Translations under genes and position numbers: made by a program
The notes under the pieces: generated by a model
The model's database searches: none
What the model saw: the letters and a program-made list of their open reading frames with translations, nothing else
Told to the model about the DNA's origin: nothing
Origin: Fischerella sp. JS2
Lineage (GTDB): Bacteria; Cyanobacteriota; Cyanobacteriia; Cyanobacteriales; Nostocaceae
Length of the DNA stretch: 64,000 nucleotides
Direction of reading: 5' to 3'
Assembly (NCBI RefSeq): GCF_032393985.1
Contig: NZ_CP135918.1
Location: forward strand, 3,906,001 to 3,970,000
Shown: one piece after another, positions 47,237 to 57,114 of the stretch
Numbering within the stretch: position 1 is the first letter of the stretch
Layout: every line of letters begins with the position of its first letter

Positions 47237-47563
47237 TATGTAGTGGCTGGGCTTTATTTTGCAAAGAAAGTTAAGTAGGTGGGCATTATTAAAATTAAAA
47301 TACTAAACAGTAAAATTAGTTTATTGAGTAAAATTTCCCTCCTAAGTTGAAAGTAAACTCACTTCGTCCTATCACACACCCCTCTCCTTGCCAAAGAGAG
47401 GGGTAGGAGGTGAGGTTTTCATGATATTTTGGCAAAAACAGTTCATAATGAATACCTAAATATCTCCAGCCCCTAGTATGAGTTTGGTGTCGATATTAGG
47501 TAATCTAAATTTTTTCCTATTTTTTCAGTTGTGGTTGTAACTTTACTTGGTTGAGCAAGGCAC
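47237..47563. other. divergent intergenic region
   Basis: 327 bases between the leftward DUF1445 gene and the rightward PstS-like gene. It holds the CACCCCTCTCCTTGCCAAAG / GAGAGGGG hairpin repeat at about 47380-47415. No gene is seen; promoters for both genes must lie here. Confidence 0.45.
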
Positions 47564-48433
47564 ATGAAAACGAAAAGCTTATTTATATTTGCAATGGGAG
47601 TTGTACTTTTAGGACTTCCTAGCTGTGGTATTAATACTAATGCGACTATATCCAATTCTGCCATAAACACTCAAGCAGAGCAAGAAATTAAAATTGCTGG
47701 TTCTAATAGTGTTTATCCAGCTTTGAAGGTGTTAGCTAGTGCTTATGAGGTGAAAAATCCCATGACCAAAGTTTCCATACTCACACCTTTTTCATCAAAA
47801 GCAAGTATTGCTGGAGTTAAAGATGGATTGTTAGACATTGGAACTCTCAACCGAGAATTGCAGCTAGAGGAAAAAGCAGATAACTTAGAATATTACTTAC
47901 TTGCTAAAGACGGTTTTTTAGTTGCTACTCATCCCAGTGTTAAAAATATAATTAATGTGACTACCAAACAACTCAAAGGAATATATAGTGGTAGTATCAA
48001 GAACTGGCAAGAGTTAGGCGGTCCTGATGCCAAGATTGTTGTTTTCAATAGACCAGAAGAAGAATCTGCTGAGCATTTATTGCGAAAATATTATCTTGGT
48101 CAAGATCTCAAAATTTCTTCAGAAGCTGTTGTTCTGGGTAGAGAAAGTGAATTAATTGCAGCCATTCAAAATACACCTTATAGTATTGGTGCTTTTTCTT
48201 TAGCATATGCGATTTCTTACAATTTACCAGTCAACCATCTTAGCCTTAATGGTGTAGAACCTAGCTTTGAAAATATCAAAAATAACAAATATCCAATGGT
48301 TACACCGATTGGAATTTTTATCAAAAAATCACCCGCAAACTCTGTACAAGAATTTGTGAATTATGCCACAAATAAAACTGGGAAAGAAGAATTAGCCAAA
48401 CATAGCTTTGTTGTCTTTACACAGAAAAACTAG
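47564..48433 (+). CDS. PstS-like substrate-binding lipoprotein
   Basis: A 289-aa phosphate-binding-protein-like lipoprotein: a signal with lipobox LPSC near residue 21, then IKIAGSNSVYPALKVLASAY, NRELQLEEKAD, QLKGIYSGSIKNWQELGGPD and IGAFSLAYA. The family captures phosphate for the Pst transporter, but no pstCAB is adjacent and the phosphate-contacting TGS motif is changed to AGSNS. It may be a sensor or an orphan binding protein. A second paralogue is encoded at 55753. Confidence 0.85.
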   Translation: MKTKSLFIFAMGVVLLGLPSCGINTNATISNSAINTQAEQEIKIAGSNSVYPALKVLASAYEVKNPMTKVSILTPFSSKASIAGVKDGLLDIGTLNRELQLEEKADNLEYYLLAKDGFLVATHPSVKNIINVTTKQLKGIYSGSIKNWQELGGPDAKIVVFNRPEEESAEHLLRKYYLGQDLKISSEAVVLGRESELIAAIQNTPYSIGAFSLAYAISYNLPVNHLSLNGVEPSFENIKNNKYPMVTPIGIFIKKSPANSVQEFVNYATNKTGKEELAKHSFVVFTQKN

Positions 48434-48923
48434 GGCAGAAGCTAGCGTTGATTGTTAGTAGTTTTTGTCTGTTGGGGAGAAGTATATCCGGTGTAGCAGG
48501 TTTTTGGTGAATGTGCTTGTATTAGCTGTTCTTATGACAAAGTAATGATACTATCGTTTGTAGGATCAAGTCTGGCTAATTGTTTACTATATTATGCTTC
48601 GATATGGGGCATTGGTTTTTCCTATTACCCATGACCAGCCTACGCAACAATATTAGTTATTCAAATAGATACAATATAATTCACCTACCCATAAGTCAGA
48701 TAAATATGCTTAAATTAGCTTAAGCCAATTAAGCAGCTTTATTTGCTTGAGCCAAAATAGATTCTATTTGAAGACACATTCATTTATTGAGCGATGTGGT
48801 CAAAGAATTTTTTTGCTATACTCCCAGTAACAGGATTTATTTTCGGTTGAGAATTTCGTTTTAATTTTAAGAAGCGTCTCTCCGAATCTAACTCTCTACA
48901 GCAATTGATTTGGGAGATGCCCT
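48434..48923. other. long upstream region of the rbp gene
   Basis: 490 bases with no gene seen. rbp genes of this type have long, cold-responsive 5' leaders in Anabaena, and the last 150 bases before the ATG could be such a leader. A short inverted repeat (TTAAATTAGCTTAAGCCAA / TTAATT ... near 48713-48732) is visible. Confidence 0.4.
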
Positions 48924-49244
48924 ATGTCTATTTACGTCGGTAACTTATCCTACCAGGTTAGAGAAGAAGACCTGAGGGAGGTTTTTGCTGAATATGGCAC
49001 AGTCAAGAAAGTTCAGCTACCTACAGACCGTGAGAGTGGACGTCTACGTGGTTTTGCCTTTGTAGAAATGCAGTCAGACGCAGAAGAAGAGAGTGCTATT
49101 GAAGCGCTAGATGGTGCTGAATGGATGGGGAGAGATTTAAAAGTTAACAAAGCTAGACCTCGTCCAGAAAGAAACAGTCAAAGAAGTTACTCTTCTGATG
49201 GTGGAAATTGGGGTAATAGTGGCCGCAATAATCGCCGTTACTAA
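48924..49244 (+). CDS. rbp: RNA-binding protein, RRM family
   Basis: A 106-aa protein with one RRM (RNP2 IYVGNLS at residue 3, RNP1 RGFAFVEM at residue ~42) and a short Gly/Ser/Asn-rich tail (GGNWGNSGRNN). Cyanobacterial Rbp proteins are cold-induced and bind U-rich RNA. The gene is followed by rpsU, the known rbp-rpsU arrangement. GGGAG precedes the ATG. Confidence 0.93.
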   Translation: MSIYVGNLSYQVREEDLREVFAEYGTVKKVQLPTDRESGRLRGFAFVEMQSDAEEESAIEALDGAEWMGRDLKVNKARPRPERNSQRSYSSDGGNWGNSGRNNRRY

Positions 49245-49364
49245 GTTTATATAAAAAATTTTAAATCTTAGAGTCTCCAGCAGATCTAATAAATGACTGT
49301 ACTCTGCTGGAATATTTTTTCCTTTGTTGATGTAAAGTATCCACTCATACCAGGAGTAATAACA

Positions 49365-49559
49365 ATGGCGCAAGTAGTATTGGGAGAAAACGAAGGGATT
49401 GAATCAGCCTTACGACGATTCAAGCGCCAAGTCTCTAGAGCTGGTATATTCCAAGATATGAGGAAAAAGCGTCACTTTGAAACTCCATTAGAAAAAGAAA
49501 AGCGTAAAGCTGTTGCTAGACACAAACAGCGCCGCAACGGCGGTTTTCATTCCAGGTAA
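49365..49559 (+). CDS. rpsU: 30S ribosomal protein S21, second copy
   Basis: A 64-aa S21 starting [20 protein letters not shown], with a middle ([15 protein letters not shown]) and a tail ([13 protein letters not shown]) that differ from the copy at 42143-42322. It lies 120 bases after rbp and ends in a strong terminator. The in-frame codons upstream of 49365 are poor, so I start at this ATG (AGGAG lies nine bases before it). Confidence 0.92.
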   Translation: MAQVVLGENEGIESALRRFKRQVSRAGIFQDMRKKRHFETPLEKEKRKAVARHKQRRNGGFHSR

Positions 49560-49734
49560 AATTTTTCAACTTACAACTCATATTATGTTCGCTTGAATAC
49601 TTATACTGTCGCGTAGGCTGGTAATAGGTAATGGGTAATGGGTAACGGGTAATGGGAAAAACCAATTACCCATTACCCCCAAACAAGCATAATATCGTAA
49701 GCAATTAGCCGAAGTTGATATTATAGTCAAAATC

Positions 49735-49760
49735 AAAAAAGCCTGCATAAGCAGGCTTTT
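49735..49760. terminator. bidirectional intrinsic terminator
   Basis: Stem AAAAGCCTGC / GCAGGCTTTT around ATAA. A-rich on the left and T-rich on the right, so it can end both the rightward rbp-rpsU transcript and the leftward transcript of the large membrane-protein gene that ends at 49779. Confidence 0.88.
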
Positions 49761-49778
49761 GTTGAGTGATAGGATTTT

Positions 49779-52700
49779 TTAAGAAACAAATAAGCCAGAA
49801 CTAGTTACTGCTAAAGCACCAGCGATCGCAGAAGCAACTAGAGAAGCAAAAGCAGTATTAAATAACCACCACGCAGCATCCGCTACTGCTTTTCTTGTTT
49901 CTCTTGCTTGCTTTTGAGTTTGTTGTTTGAGAGTAACAAGACGTTTGTTAACTTCCTCTTGGATACGTTCGATACGCTGAAGCACACTATCTCTTGCTGC
50001 TTCAATTCGATCAATAATCCTATTAGCTTGTTCTTGGGAAATATCTTCACGAGAGCTGAGGATAGCAACTAGGGTATCACGATCAAATTGACTAAGGCGA
50101 TCGCGTAAGGCTTCCAATCCTAATTGGGGATCGTCAAACAACTTGGCAAAGTCTTGCTGGATACCTTCATAATTAAGTTCAGGACGATCCAACGAGTTGA
50201 GATAGTTGCGGATTCTAGCAAAAATTCCATCAATCACCGATTGCAAGGAGTGCTGGAGTTGCTGGTATTGTTCGCCAATTGAGTTACGCACAGATTCGAT
50301 TTGATCCACAATCCGATTCGCTTCCGCTTCTGAGATATCCTCCCGTTGAGACAGTAGCGCCACAATTGTCGAACGATCAAATTTGGCTAGGCGATCGCTT
50401 AAACTACCAATTCCAGTGCGGGGATCTTGCAGCAATAATTGCAAATCTCGTTTGATACCTTCTGGATTGAGTTCTTCTTTATGAGTGTTCCGCAGATAAT
50501 TTTCAAGATTGGCTTCAAAATCCAGAACTTGTTTAGTAGTGCGGCTTGCCAAGCGTCGCGGTACTCTGGCAATATTACCAATAGCTTGTTGCACCTGGTC
50601 AATAATGCGATTTACATCCTCTTGACTCAAATCTCCTCGCTGAGTCAGCAACTTCACCAGAGTTTCCCGATCTACCTGCGATAGGCGATCGCGCAACGCC
50701 AAAGCACCCTCTTGAGGATTCTCCAGTAATTTTTCTAAATCTCGCTGGATACCTTCTGGGTTAAGTTCTTCCAAATTAGTATTGCGAAGATACTCGGCGA
50801 TCGCTTTGGCAGTTTGTTCGTACTGTTGTTTTGCTTGATCAGCTACTTTTTGTGGTGTTTGTAGAATGTTATCGCGTACTTGTTCTAAATTATCGAGGAT
50901 TTGGTTGACCTGTTCTTCACTCAAATCTTGCCGTTGACTCAACAATTGTACCAGCGTATCACGATCAAACTGCGATAACCTTGCTCGTAAAGCAGAAATT
51001 CCTGCTTGCGGATCTTCTAGCAGCATTCTAAACTCGCGCTTGATATCCTCAGGGTTTAGTTCCTCTTGATTAGTATTGCGCAGATACTCTTCTACCCTTT
51101 GTCGCAGTTGTGCAGCTTGAGTTGTGGCTTGTTCTTGCAGTTCTCTAGTACGATGCAAAACGCGATCGCGCGTACTTTCGAGTTGGCTAACAATATCATT
51201 AGCTTCCTCTTGGTTGATATCTTCACGTTGCTGGAGTAACTGCACCCATGTATCACGATCAAATTGAGAAAGGCGCTGACTTAATTCTTCAAAACCAGCC
51301 TCCGGATCTTCCAACAGCGTAGCAAAATCTCGTTCAATACCTTCTGGATTTAACTCTTCTTTACCAGTAGAACGCAAATAATTTTCAATGCGCGTACGCA
51401 AGTCTTGGGATTTTTCCCGTGCTTGGGCTTGGCGGACAGTTTCTAAAACTTCCTGGCGAATGCTTTCCAATTGTTCGGAAATTTCTTTTTTCCTTGCTTC
51501 ACTGATATCATCCCGTCGTGACAGCAAACTAGTAAGATATTCTTTGTTGATTTCCTCTAATTCGCGGCGGACTGTTCTGGGATCTGCATTCTGATCATAG
51601 ATGACATCTTTGAATTCATCTTTGATAGTAATACGGTTGAAATGCCAGGGTAAAGAATAGAGTATGTAATCTTCAACATCTGCCTTAATAGTGTTGTAAG
51701 ATAGTCCCGGCAATCTTTGGGCTACTTGTACATTTGCCTGATCTCTAAGCTGTTTTAATTGCGAAGTAATTTTCTCAACATCTACTTCCTGAACTTTGTC
51801 TTTTAACTCTTCCAATTGATGGGTAATTTTGTCCACATCTAAGGTAGAGAAATCTACCTTATTAATTACAGCAGGTACAGCAGCGCTTAAGCCATATTGT
51901 ATAGCTTGCTTAATCCCACCATTACTTTGTTTGCCATTACCTCCTGTGACTGTCACTAACTCCTGAAGTCGTTCACCTAAATTCTCAGATTTCAGTTCTT
52001 CAGGACTAGCTTTCTTAAGTAAATTAATTACTTGCTGCGTTGGATTTCGGCGCTGCAAAACTTGTTGCCAAGCTGCTTCCAATTGATCAGCAATTTGATT
52101 AATTTCTGCTTTAGAAAAATCTGTGCGACTACTAATTAAATCGACAAAAGTCTGGCGATTGATATTTTGCAGCAAGTCACTATCAGCAATAGATTGTAAA
52201 TCAGATTCACGCAGCAGTTGCTCAAATTGACTGCGAATCTCTTTCAGATTCAGCTTTGGTAATTGTATAGAAGCTAAAGAACTTTGGAGTGTATTGCGGA
52301 TACCTTCTGAGTCAAAACCTAATGTTAATTCCCGACGCACTGCGGCTGTAATATCTTCCGCAGTAGAAATCATCTGTTTTTGCGCGATGTTAGAACCAAC
52401 AGCAGCACCTGCTACACCTATCAGTCCTTGCAATCCAGAAGTAGCAGTGCTGACAACAGAACCAATTAAAGAACCGACTGCATTTGAACCTAGCCACATT
52501 AAAATTGCAAAGTAGGCAGACCAAATGACTACACCAATAATAGCTCCAACAAATGCACTGCTAATAAAGCTAAGTTTCACTGCTAAAAAACAAGCACTAA
52601 ATAATGCAATACTTGCAGTTATTAGTGCCCAAATACCAACTTTAGCTTCTACTTTACGAATCGCACCTCCCAAACTTCTTGACTCATCAGCGTCTAAATC

Positions 52701-52919
52701 TATTCCTGATGAGATACCTACAGCTACAGACAAGTTTGTTAATAGTAGTTGGAAGGCAAATGCCATAACCAATCCTGCTAAGAATGCCACCAAAAATTTT
52801 GTTCCAGAAAAAGCAAGACTAGCTTCTTCTGGGATGACAAGAACCTGAGCAAAATTAGTAGGTAGTAAACCAAAATCCAAGGGATACCATTTCAGAGCTA
52901 ATTCTGCAATGGCTAACAT
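49779..52919 (-). CDS. membrane protein with seven ~100-aa helical repeats
   Basis: A 1046-aa protein. Residues ~25-180: about four hydrophobic segments (FLVAFLAGLVMAFAFQLLL, WALITASIALFSACFLAVKL, GAIIGVVIWSAYFAILMW, and a Gly/Ala-rich stretch). Residues ~205-1000: six regular copies plus a diverged one of a helical repeat with the pattern NYLRNT-EELNPEGI-RDL-LL-DP, then L-DRLSQFDRDTLV-LLSQREDIS-E-ANRIID-E. The C-terminus has a further hydrophobic segment (WWLFNTAFASLVASAIAGAL). The family is unknown to me; it looks like a cyanobacterial envelope or scaffold protein. ATG at 52919 is preferred over GTG five codons upstream, since AGGGA precedes it. Confidence 0.85.
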   Translation of the reverse strand: MLAIAELALKWYPLDFGLLPTNFAQVLVIPEEASLAFSGTKFLVAFLAGLVMAFAFQLLLTNLSVAVGISSGIDLDADESRSLGGAIRKVEAKVGIWALITASIALFSACFLAVKLSFISSAFVGAIIGVVIWSAYFAILMWLGSNAVGSLIGSVVSTATSGLQGLIGVAGAAVGSNIAQKQMISTAEDITAAVRRELTLGFDSEGIRNTLQSSLASIQLPKLNLKEIRSQFEQLLRESDLQSIADSDLLQNINRQTFVDLISSRTDFSKAEINQIADQLEAAWQQVLQRRNPTQQVINLLKKASPEELKSENLGERLQELVTVTGGNGKQSNGGIKQAIQYGLSAAVPAVINKVDFSTLDVDKITHQLEELKDKVQEVDVEKITSQLKQLRDQANVQVAQRLPGLSYNTIKADVEDYILYSLPWHFNRITIKDEFKDVIYDQNADPRTVRRELEEINKEYLTSLLSRRDDISEARKKEISEQLESIRQEVLETVRQAQAREKSQDLRTRIENYLRSTGKEELNPEGIERDFATLLEDPEAGFEELSQRLSQFDRDTWVQLLQQREDINQEEANDIVSQLESTRDRVLHRTRELQEQATTQAAQLRQRVEEYLRNTNQEELNPEDIKREFRMLLEDPQAGISALRARLSQFDRDTLVQLLSQRQDLSEEQVNQILDNLEQVRDNILQTPQKVADQAKQQYEQTAKAIAEYLRNTNLEELNPEGIQRDLEKLLENPQEGALALRDRLSQVDRETLVKLLTQRGDLSQEDVNRIIDQVQQAIGNIARVPRRLASRTTKQVLDFEANLENYLRNTHKEELNPEGIKRDLQLLLQDPRTGIGSLSDRLAKFDRSTIVALLSQREDISEAEANRIVDQIESVRNSIGEQYQQLQHSLQSVIDGIFARIRNYLNSLDRPELNYEGIQQDFAKLFDDPQLGLEALRDRLSQFDRDTLVAILSSREDISQEQANRIIDRIEAARDSVLQRIERIQEEVNKRLVTLKQQTQKQARETRKAVADAAWWLFNTAFASLVASAIAGALAVTSSGLFVS

Positions 52920-53302
52920 AGATATTTCCCTCACTCTTGTTCAATTACACACTTCCTTTTTGTCCAGAAATGTGTTTACTTATTCACCGTAGCTAGCAGA
53001 TTTTGGACATGGCACTTCCTCAGGTTAGAAACACTTCTATCGTAAGTATGATTACAAATAAACATATTTATTTTTTTAAGTAGATAGACCTAATAGAATA
53101 TTTCCTCTCCTCGTTGTGTGATTTATCACATAACTGTTTGGCTTCAAAACGCTTAGTGCCTTTGTGCCTTGTTGGTGAAAAAATACCAACCACCAAGACT
53201 CTAAGACACAAAGAATATTCATTCTTTCTAAATGTTAAATTTATACTGATTCACTGACAGCAAAAGCGAATTTAGTAAAAGAAACTAGAGGCTAAACTGA
53301 AG
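52920..53302. other. divergent promoter region with a dispersed repeat
   Basis: About 380 bases. 53145-53215 carries the 'TTTGTGCCTTGTTGGT ... ACCACCAAGACTCTAAGACA' inverted repeat family, also seen around 61163-61230. No gene is seen. Confidence 0.5.
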
Positions 53303-53878
53303 ATGAACAAAATTATCAACACTAGGAAAAAATATATTTTCTCTGGCATATTTTTGGCCATAGCTGCCAGTCTCAGCAGTTGTAGTTCTAACCCTACTTA
53401 TGAAGGTAAATTTAACATTACAACATCGCCAACACCAAATAATGAAACTCCTGCATCGGCTACCCAATCACCAACTCAAAGCACAGCCAGGCTCAACGTT
53501 CAACCCAGGAGTGAATCACCTACCACAGATAAAACTGTGAATGTCACACTATACACAAGTGATACACAATGTCAAGAGTTAGTTCCGCAAACAATTATAG
53601 TACCAGCACAGGAACCCGTGACAGCTGCGGTGGGGAAAATCTTGGAACAACGGGATAACGGTGACTTTAGCTTTTCTGGATATCGAGTTAATATCAAAAA
53701 TGGTGTTGCAACAGTAGACTTCCGCCTAGATCCCAATTCCCAACGGCAAATCACTTCCCTATCAAGTTGTGAACAATTTGCTTTATTTGGTAGTCTCCGT
53801 AAAACTCTCACAAGTAACCCACAATGGGGAATTAAAGATGTTCGCTTTACTGAACAAGGCAAAGAGATAATCTTATAG
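53303..53878 (+). CDS. GerMN-domain lipoprotein
   Basis: A 191-aa lipoprotein: signal with lipobox LSSC near residue 27, a Ser/Thr/Pro-rich linker (TSPTPNNETPASATQSPTQS) and a GerMN domain (PAQEPVTAAVGKILEQRDNG, ...VATVDFRLDP, EQFALFGSLRKTL). GerM-type domains occur in spore germination and in many envelope proteins; here it is probably a cell-envelope lipoprotein of unknown partner. Confidence 0.85.
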   Translation: MNKIINTRKKYIFSGIFLAIAASLSSCSSNPTYEGKFNITTSPTPNNETPASATQSPTQSTARLNVQPRSESPTTDKTVNVTLYTSDTQCQELVPQTIIVPAQEPVTAAVGKILEQRDNGDFSFSGYRVNIKNGVATVDFRLDPNSQRQITSLSSCEQFALFGSLRKTLTSNPQWGIKDVRFTEQGKEIIL

Positions 53879-53891
53879 AAGAATTTGAGAT

Positions 53892-54128
53892 TCACCATTT
53901 GACTACAATCGGCAGTGTCGGTTCAAAACGATGTACCTTATCTTGCTTGCCATGATCAAATTCCAATTCTAGTTGATAGCGATCGCTCCAGGAAAATTGC
54001 ACTAATCCTAACTCAATTAGCTTGATAACTTCACTAGATAAATTTTGATCTCCAGGTAAACAAACTTGCACAGCCGTAATTTCATTTACTGGAGGCTGAT
54101 GGACTTTAACTTGCAGCCCAGACTTCAA
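53892..54128 (-). CDS. small hypothetical protein, TTG start
   Basis: A 78-aa frame from TTG, convergent with the GerMN gene. The sequence is protein-like (VKVHQPPVNEITAVQVCLPG, SSEVIKLIELGLVQFSWSDR, FEPTLPIVVKW) and includes a HIP1-related GCGATCGC codon run, as real genes here do. I recognise no family; the start could be further upstream if a rarer codon is used. Confidence 0.6.
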   Translation of the reverse strand: MKSGLQVKVHQPPVNEITAVQVCLPGDQNLSSEVIKLIELGLVQFSWSDRYQLELEFDHGKQDKVHRFEPTLPIVVKW

Positions 54129-54520
54129 TTCAAGTCGTACTTAGGACTAGGTGCAAGACCTGAGTTATTTTTGATTCCTGCTTAGCAGCAAAGCAAACTG
54201 AGCTGTTTTTTGACAATGAGATTGGTGTTAAATTTACTTAAGTTCAGAGTTCAAAATTTATTCTTACTATATTAATATTATTCAATAAACTAAATAAAAT
54301 TAGGACGTATAAAAGTATAACTTGTATAAATTGTCATCTTACAAACTAAGGGGAAATTTGCCGAAATTGATTTGAAGAAAATACACATCAAGTAACATCA
54401 TCTTTAACATTCCTGTATCTACTTATTACATTTGTATGTATAAATAAAAGAGTATAAATAAAATATCACTTATTAAAAATAATACTAATAAAATTCACTG
54501 GTTTTTAATTTAGCATCAAG
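54129..54520. other. AT-rich upstream region of the kinase gene
   Basis: About 390 bases of very AT-rich DNA with no open frame or RNA gene recognised. The promoter of the kinase should lie here. Confidence 0.4.
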
Positions 54521-55627
54521 ATGCATCGTATGACTCAGTATCTCCTCTCCTTAATTGGGATAACGCTTCGGAATCGCTATAAAATTATTAAACTTTTGGG
54601 AAGCGGAGGTTCTGGCGATACATACTTGGCTGTTGATTTAGATTTACCAGGGCAGCCTTATTGTGTAGTTAAACATTTCAAGCCCAAAGATCTAAATCCG
54701 ATTTATGTGCCGATCGCTAAAAGTTTATTTGCAAAAGAAGCAGAAGTTTTATATCAACTAGGTGACGCTCACGACCAAGTTCCCCGCTTATTTGCCCACT
54801 TTGATGAAAATGGCGATTTCTATTTAGTCCAAGAATTTGTTGATGGTCATGACTTAACTAAAGAAATTTCTCCAAGCATATGTCTAAATGAAGATGTTGT
54901 TTTTAACCTATTAAAGGAAATTTTAGAAGTAGTAGTTTTTGTTCACCAAAATAACATTATTCATCGGGATATTAAGCCCCAAAATTTAATGCGACGACAT
55001 AATGACGGCAAAGTTGTGCTAATTGATTTTGGCAGTATTAAAGAAATTGGCACCTTGGGAGTCAATCAACATGGACACACTAGTGCCAGGGTTGCTGTGG
55101 GTACTTTTGGCTATATGCCCAGTGAACAGAGCAAGGGTAAGCCAGAACTTTGTAGCGATGTTTATGCAGTGGGTATCATTGGTATTCAAGCTTTAACAGG
55201 TTTAAAACCTGATGAAATATCAAAAGATCGCAATACAGGAAAAATTATCTGGCGCGATCGCTCAAGGGTAAGCGATAGCCTAGCAAATGTCATAGATAAA
55301 ATGGTTTGCGTGCGCCCTAGCCAGCGTTACCAGTCAGCATTAGAAGCGCTAGAAGCACTCATGGCTGCTAGGGATTTATCACTGTCTTCCTTACGTGTAA
55401 TCAAAGACAAAACTACTCATAATGATTATTCTGTTTCCAACAAAAAAATTATTTTATTAATGGGGATGGGCTTTGGTGCTAGTACTAGTTTATTGCTAAT
55501 ATTTATTCTTTATATATTTTTACAAACGAGTATATTCAACCTGCATCAACCTCAACACTCATTCAAGTTTATCAGACAATTTTTTGAACCAGTTAAAGAT
55601 AATTTACATCTTCAACAACGAGATTAA
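54521..55627 (+). CDS. membrane-anchored Ser/Thr protein kinase
   Basis: A 368-aa Hanks-type kinase: Gly loop LLGSGGSGDTYLA near residue 26, ATP lysine in YCVVKHF, catalytic HRDIKPQN with LIDFGSIKE, and FGYMPSEQSKGKPE. A hydrophobic segment near residues 308-330 (IILLMGMGFGASTSLLLIFI) is followed by a short outside tail. All catalytic residues are present. The PstS-like gene 125 bases downstream may form a unit with it. Confidence 0.92.
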   Translation: MHRMTQYLLSLIGITLRNRYKIIKLLGSGGSGDTYLAVDLDLPGQPYCVVKHFKPKDLNPIYVPIAKSLFAKEAEVLYQLGDAHDQVPRLFAHFDENGDFYLVQEFVDGHDLTKEISPSICLNEDVVFNLLKEILEVVVFVHQNNIIHRDIKPQNLMRRHNDGKVVLIDFGSIKEIGTLGVNQHGHTSARVAVGTFGYMPSEQSKGKPELCSDVYAVGIIGIQALTGLKPDEISKDRNTGKIIWRDRSRVSDSLANVIDKMVCVRPSQRYQSALEALEALMAARDLSLSSLRVIKDKTTHNDYSVSNKKIILLMGMGFGASTSLLLIFILYIFLQTSIFNLHQPQHSFKFIRQFFEPVKDNLHLQQRD

Positions 55628-55752
55628 TAAAAATTTTTGGTCTTCTGCATCTACCACTTCATTGCTTCTGGCTTTATGCCATAAATAGCACACAATATCA
55701 CTAAATACACGACTGCTAACCTGTAAGTTACAAAAGAAATCAAACAATCGAT

Positions 55753-56829
55753 ATGGACAATACAAACCGAAGAAAAATACCTTTTAATGGAGAAATTGCA
55801 CTCTTTCTTAGAGGTTTGATTATTGGCAAAATATTGACAATTTTGGTTCTTGGTGGGGTAGCTTGGTGGCTGTTAAGACCATACACATTGGTTCGTAAGA
55901 ATACTGTTGCTACCTCTAGTCAAAATTCCAATCCAGCCTCACCTGTTGTATCTAACTTTCAAAGTGTTGCTAATGTTCCAGTTGCATCAGTCAACTATGG
56001 TGGTAGTACAGCTTGGGCCCCGATTCGCCAACTAGTAGATTCACAAATCCAAAGCGATCGCCCAGAATTACAGTTGCACTACCAAGACCCCAACAACGGC
56101 AATCCTAGTTCTAGTTCTGGTATACGTATGTTACTAGACGGGCAACTAGATTTTGCTCAGTCCTCACGTCCCCTCACAGAATCAGAACATTCTCTAGCTA
56201 AACAAAGAGGCTTTACCCTTGAACAACGACAAATTGGCACTGATGGTATTGCAGTGGTAGTCAATCCATCTTTGCAAGTGCCAGGTTTAACGGTTGATCA
56301 GTTGCAGCAGATTTATTTGGGACAGATTACTAATTGGAAACAAGTAGGTGGGCCAGATTTACCCATTACCCCTTTGTCTGAGCGCTTAGAAAAGGCAGAT
56401 TCTGTGATCTTCTCTCGTAATCAAAACTTGCAGAACATACAACTTGGTTCTCATGTCAAGTTTATATCTTCAACTACAGAAGCTTTACGCCAAGTCAGTA
56501 AAATTCCTGGCAGTCTATATTACGCCTCAGCTCGTGCAGTAGTTCCTCAATGTACTGTCAAGCCTTTACCATTAGGTCTGACTTCCACTGAATTAATTTC
56601 GCCTTATCGTGACTCATTAGTCACACCAGACCAATGCCCGCGTCAGCGTAACCAAATCAACACTGAAGCCATCAAAAACGGCAGTTATCCAATCACTACC
56701 AACTTGTTTGTAATTATTAAGCAAAACAATGGACAGGCACAGCAAGTTGGTGAAGCTTACGCTCAACTTTTACTTACCGATCAAGGGCAAAAGGCAATTG
56801 AGCGAGCTGGGTTTGCTGGAGTTCGCTAG
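55753..56829 (+). CDS. PstS-like binding protein with N-terminal membrane anchor
   Basis: A 358-aa protein with one N-terminal hydrophobic segment (IIGKILTILVLGGVAWWLL) and a periplasmic phosphate-binding-like domain (NYGGSTAWAPIRQLVD, FAQSSRPLTESE, GTDGIAVVVNPS, QLQQIYLGQITNWKQVGGPD). It resembles membrane-attached PBP-like proteins of cyanobacteria rather than secreted PstS. It follows the Ser/Thr kinase, so ligand sensing upstream of phosphorylation is possible (inference). Confidence 0.85.
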   Translation: MDNTNRRKIPFNGEIALFLRGLIIGKILTILVLGGVAWWLLRPYTLVRKNTVATSSQNSNPASPVVSNFQSVANVPVASVNYGGSTAWAPIRQLVDSQIQSDRPELQLHYQDPNNGNPSSSSGIRMLLDGQLDFAQSSRPLTESEHSLAKQRGFTLEQRQIGTDGIAVVVNPSLQVPGLTVDQLQQIYLGQITNWKQVGGPDLPITPLSERLEKADSVIFSRNQNLQNIQLGSHVKFISSTTEALRQVSKIPGSLYYASARAVVPQCTVKPLPLGLTSTELISPYRDSLVTPDQCPRQRNQINTEAIKNGSYPITTNLFVIIKQNNGQAQQVGEAYAQLLLTDQGQKAIERAGFAGVR

Positions 56830-56861
56830 TGAGATGGGGTGATGGGGAGTGTGGGGAGTAT

Positions 56862-56985
56862 GAGGGGTGTGTAGACGCGCTTTGCGCGGCTTAAGGTAAG
56901 GGTGGGGTGTGAGAAGTGGTAAACAACTAACCACTAACCACTAACTATTAACTACTAATGTACAGACGCGAGGAACATCGCGTCT
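56862..56985. repeat. composite intergenic repeats
   Basis: The dispersed GACGCG repeat (56862-56908), then ACCACTAACTATTAACTAC heptamer-type units, then the 22-bp hairpin (56964-56985). They together fill most of the 285-base gap. Confidence 0.75.
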
Positions 56986-57114
56986 CTACTAACCACCAAC
57001 CACTAACAAACAACAAACAACTAAGATTGGATCGGTTTTCCTCCCATCACCTTTCCCCTAATTTGAGAATAATTTCGCCAGAATTTAAGTAGGCTTTGAT
57101 TTGGAAAGGTAGTT

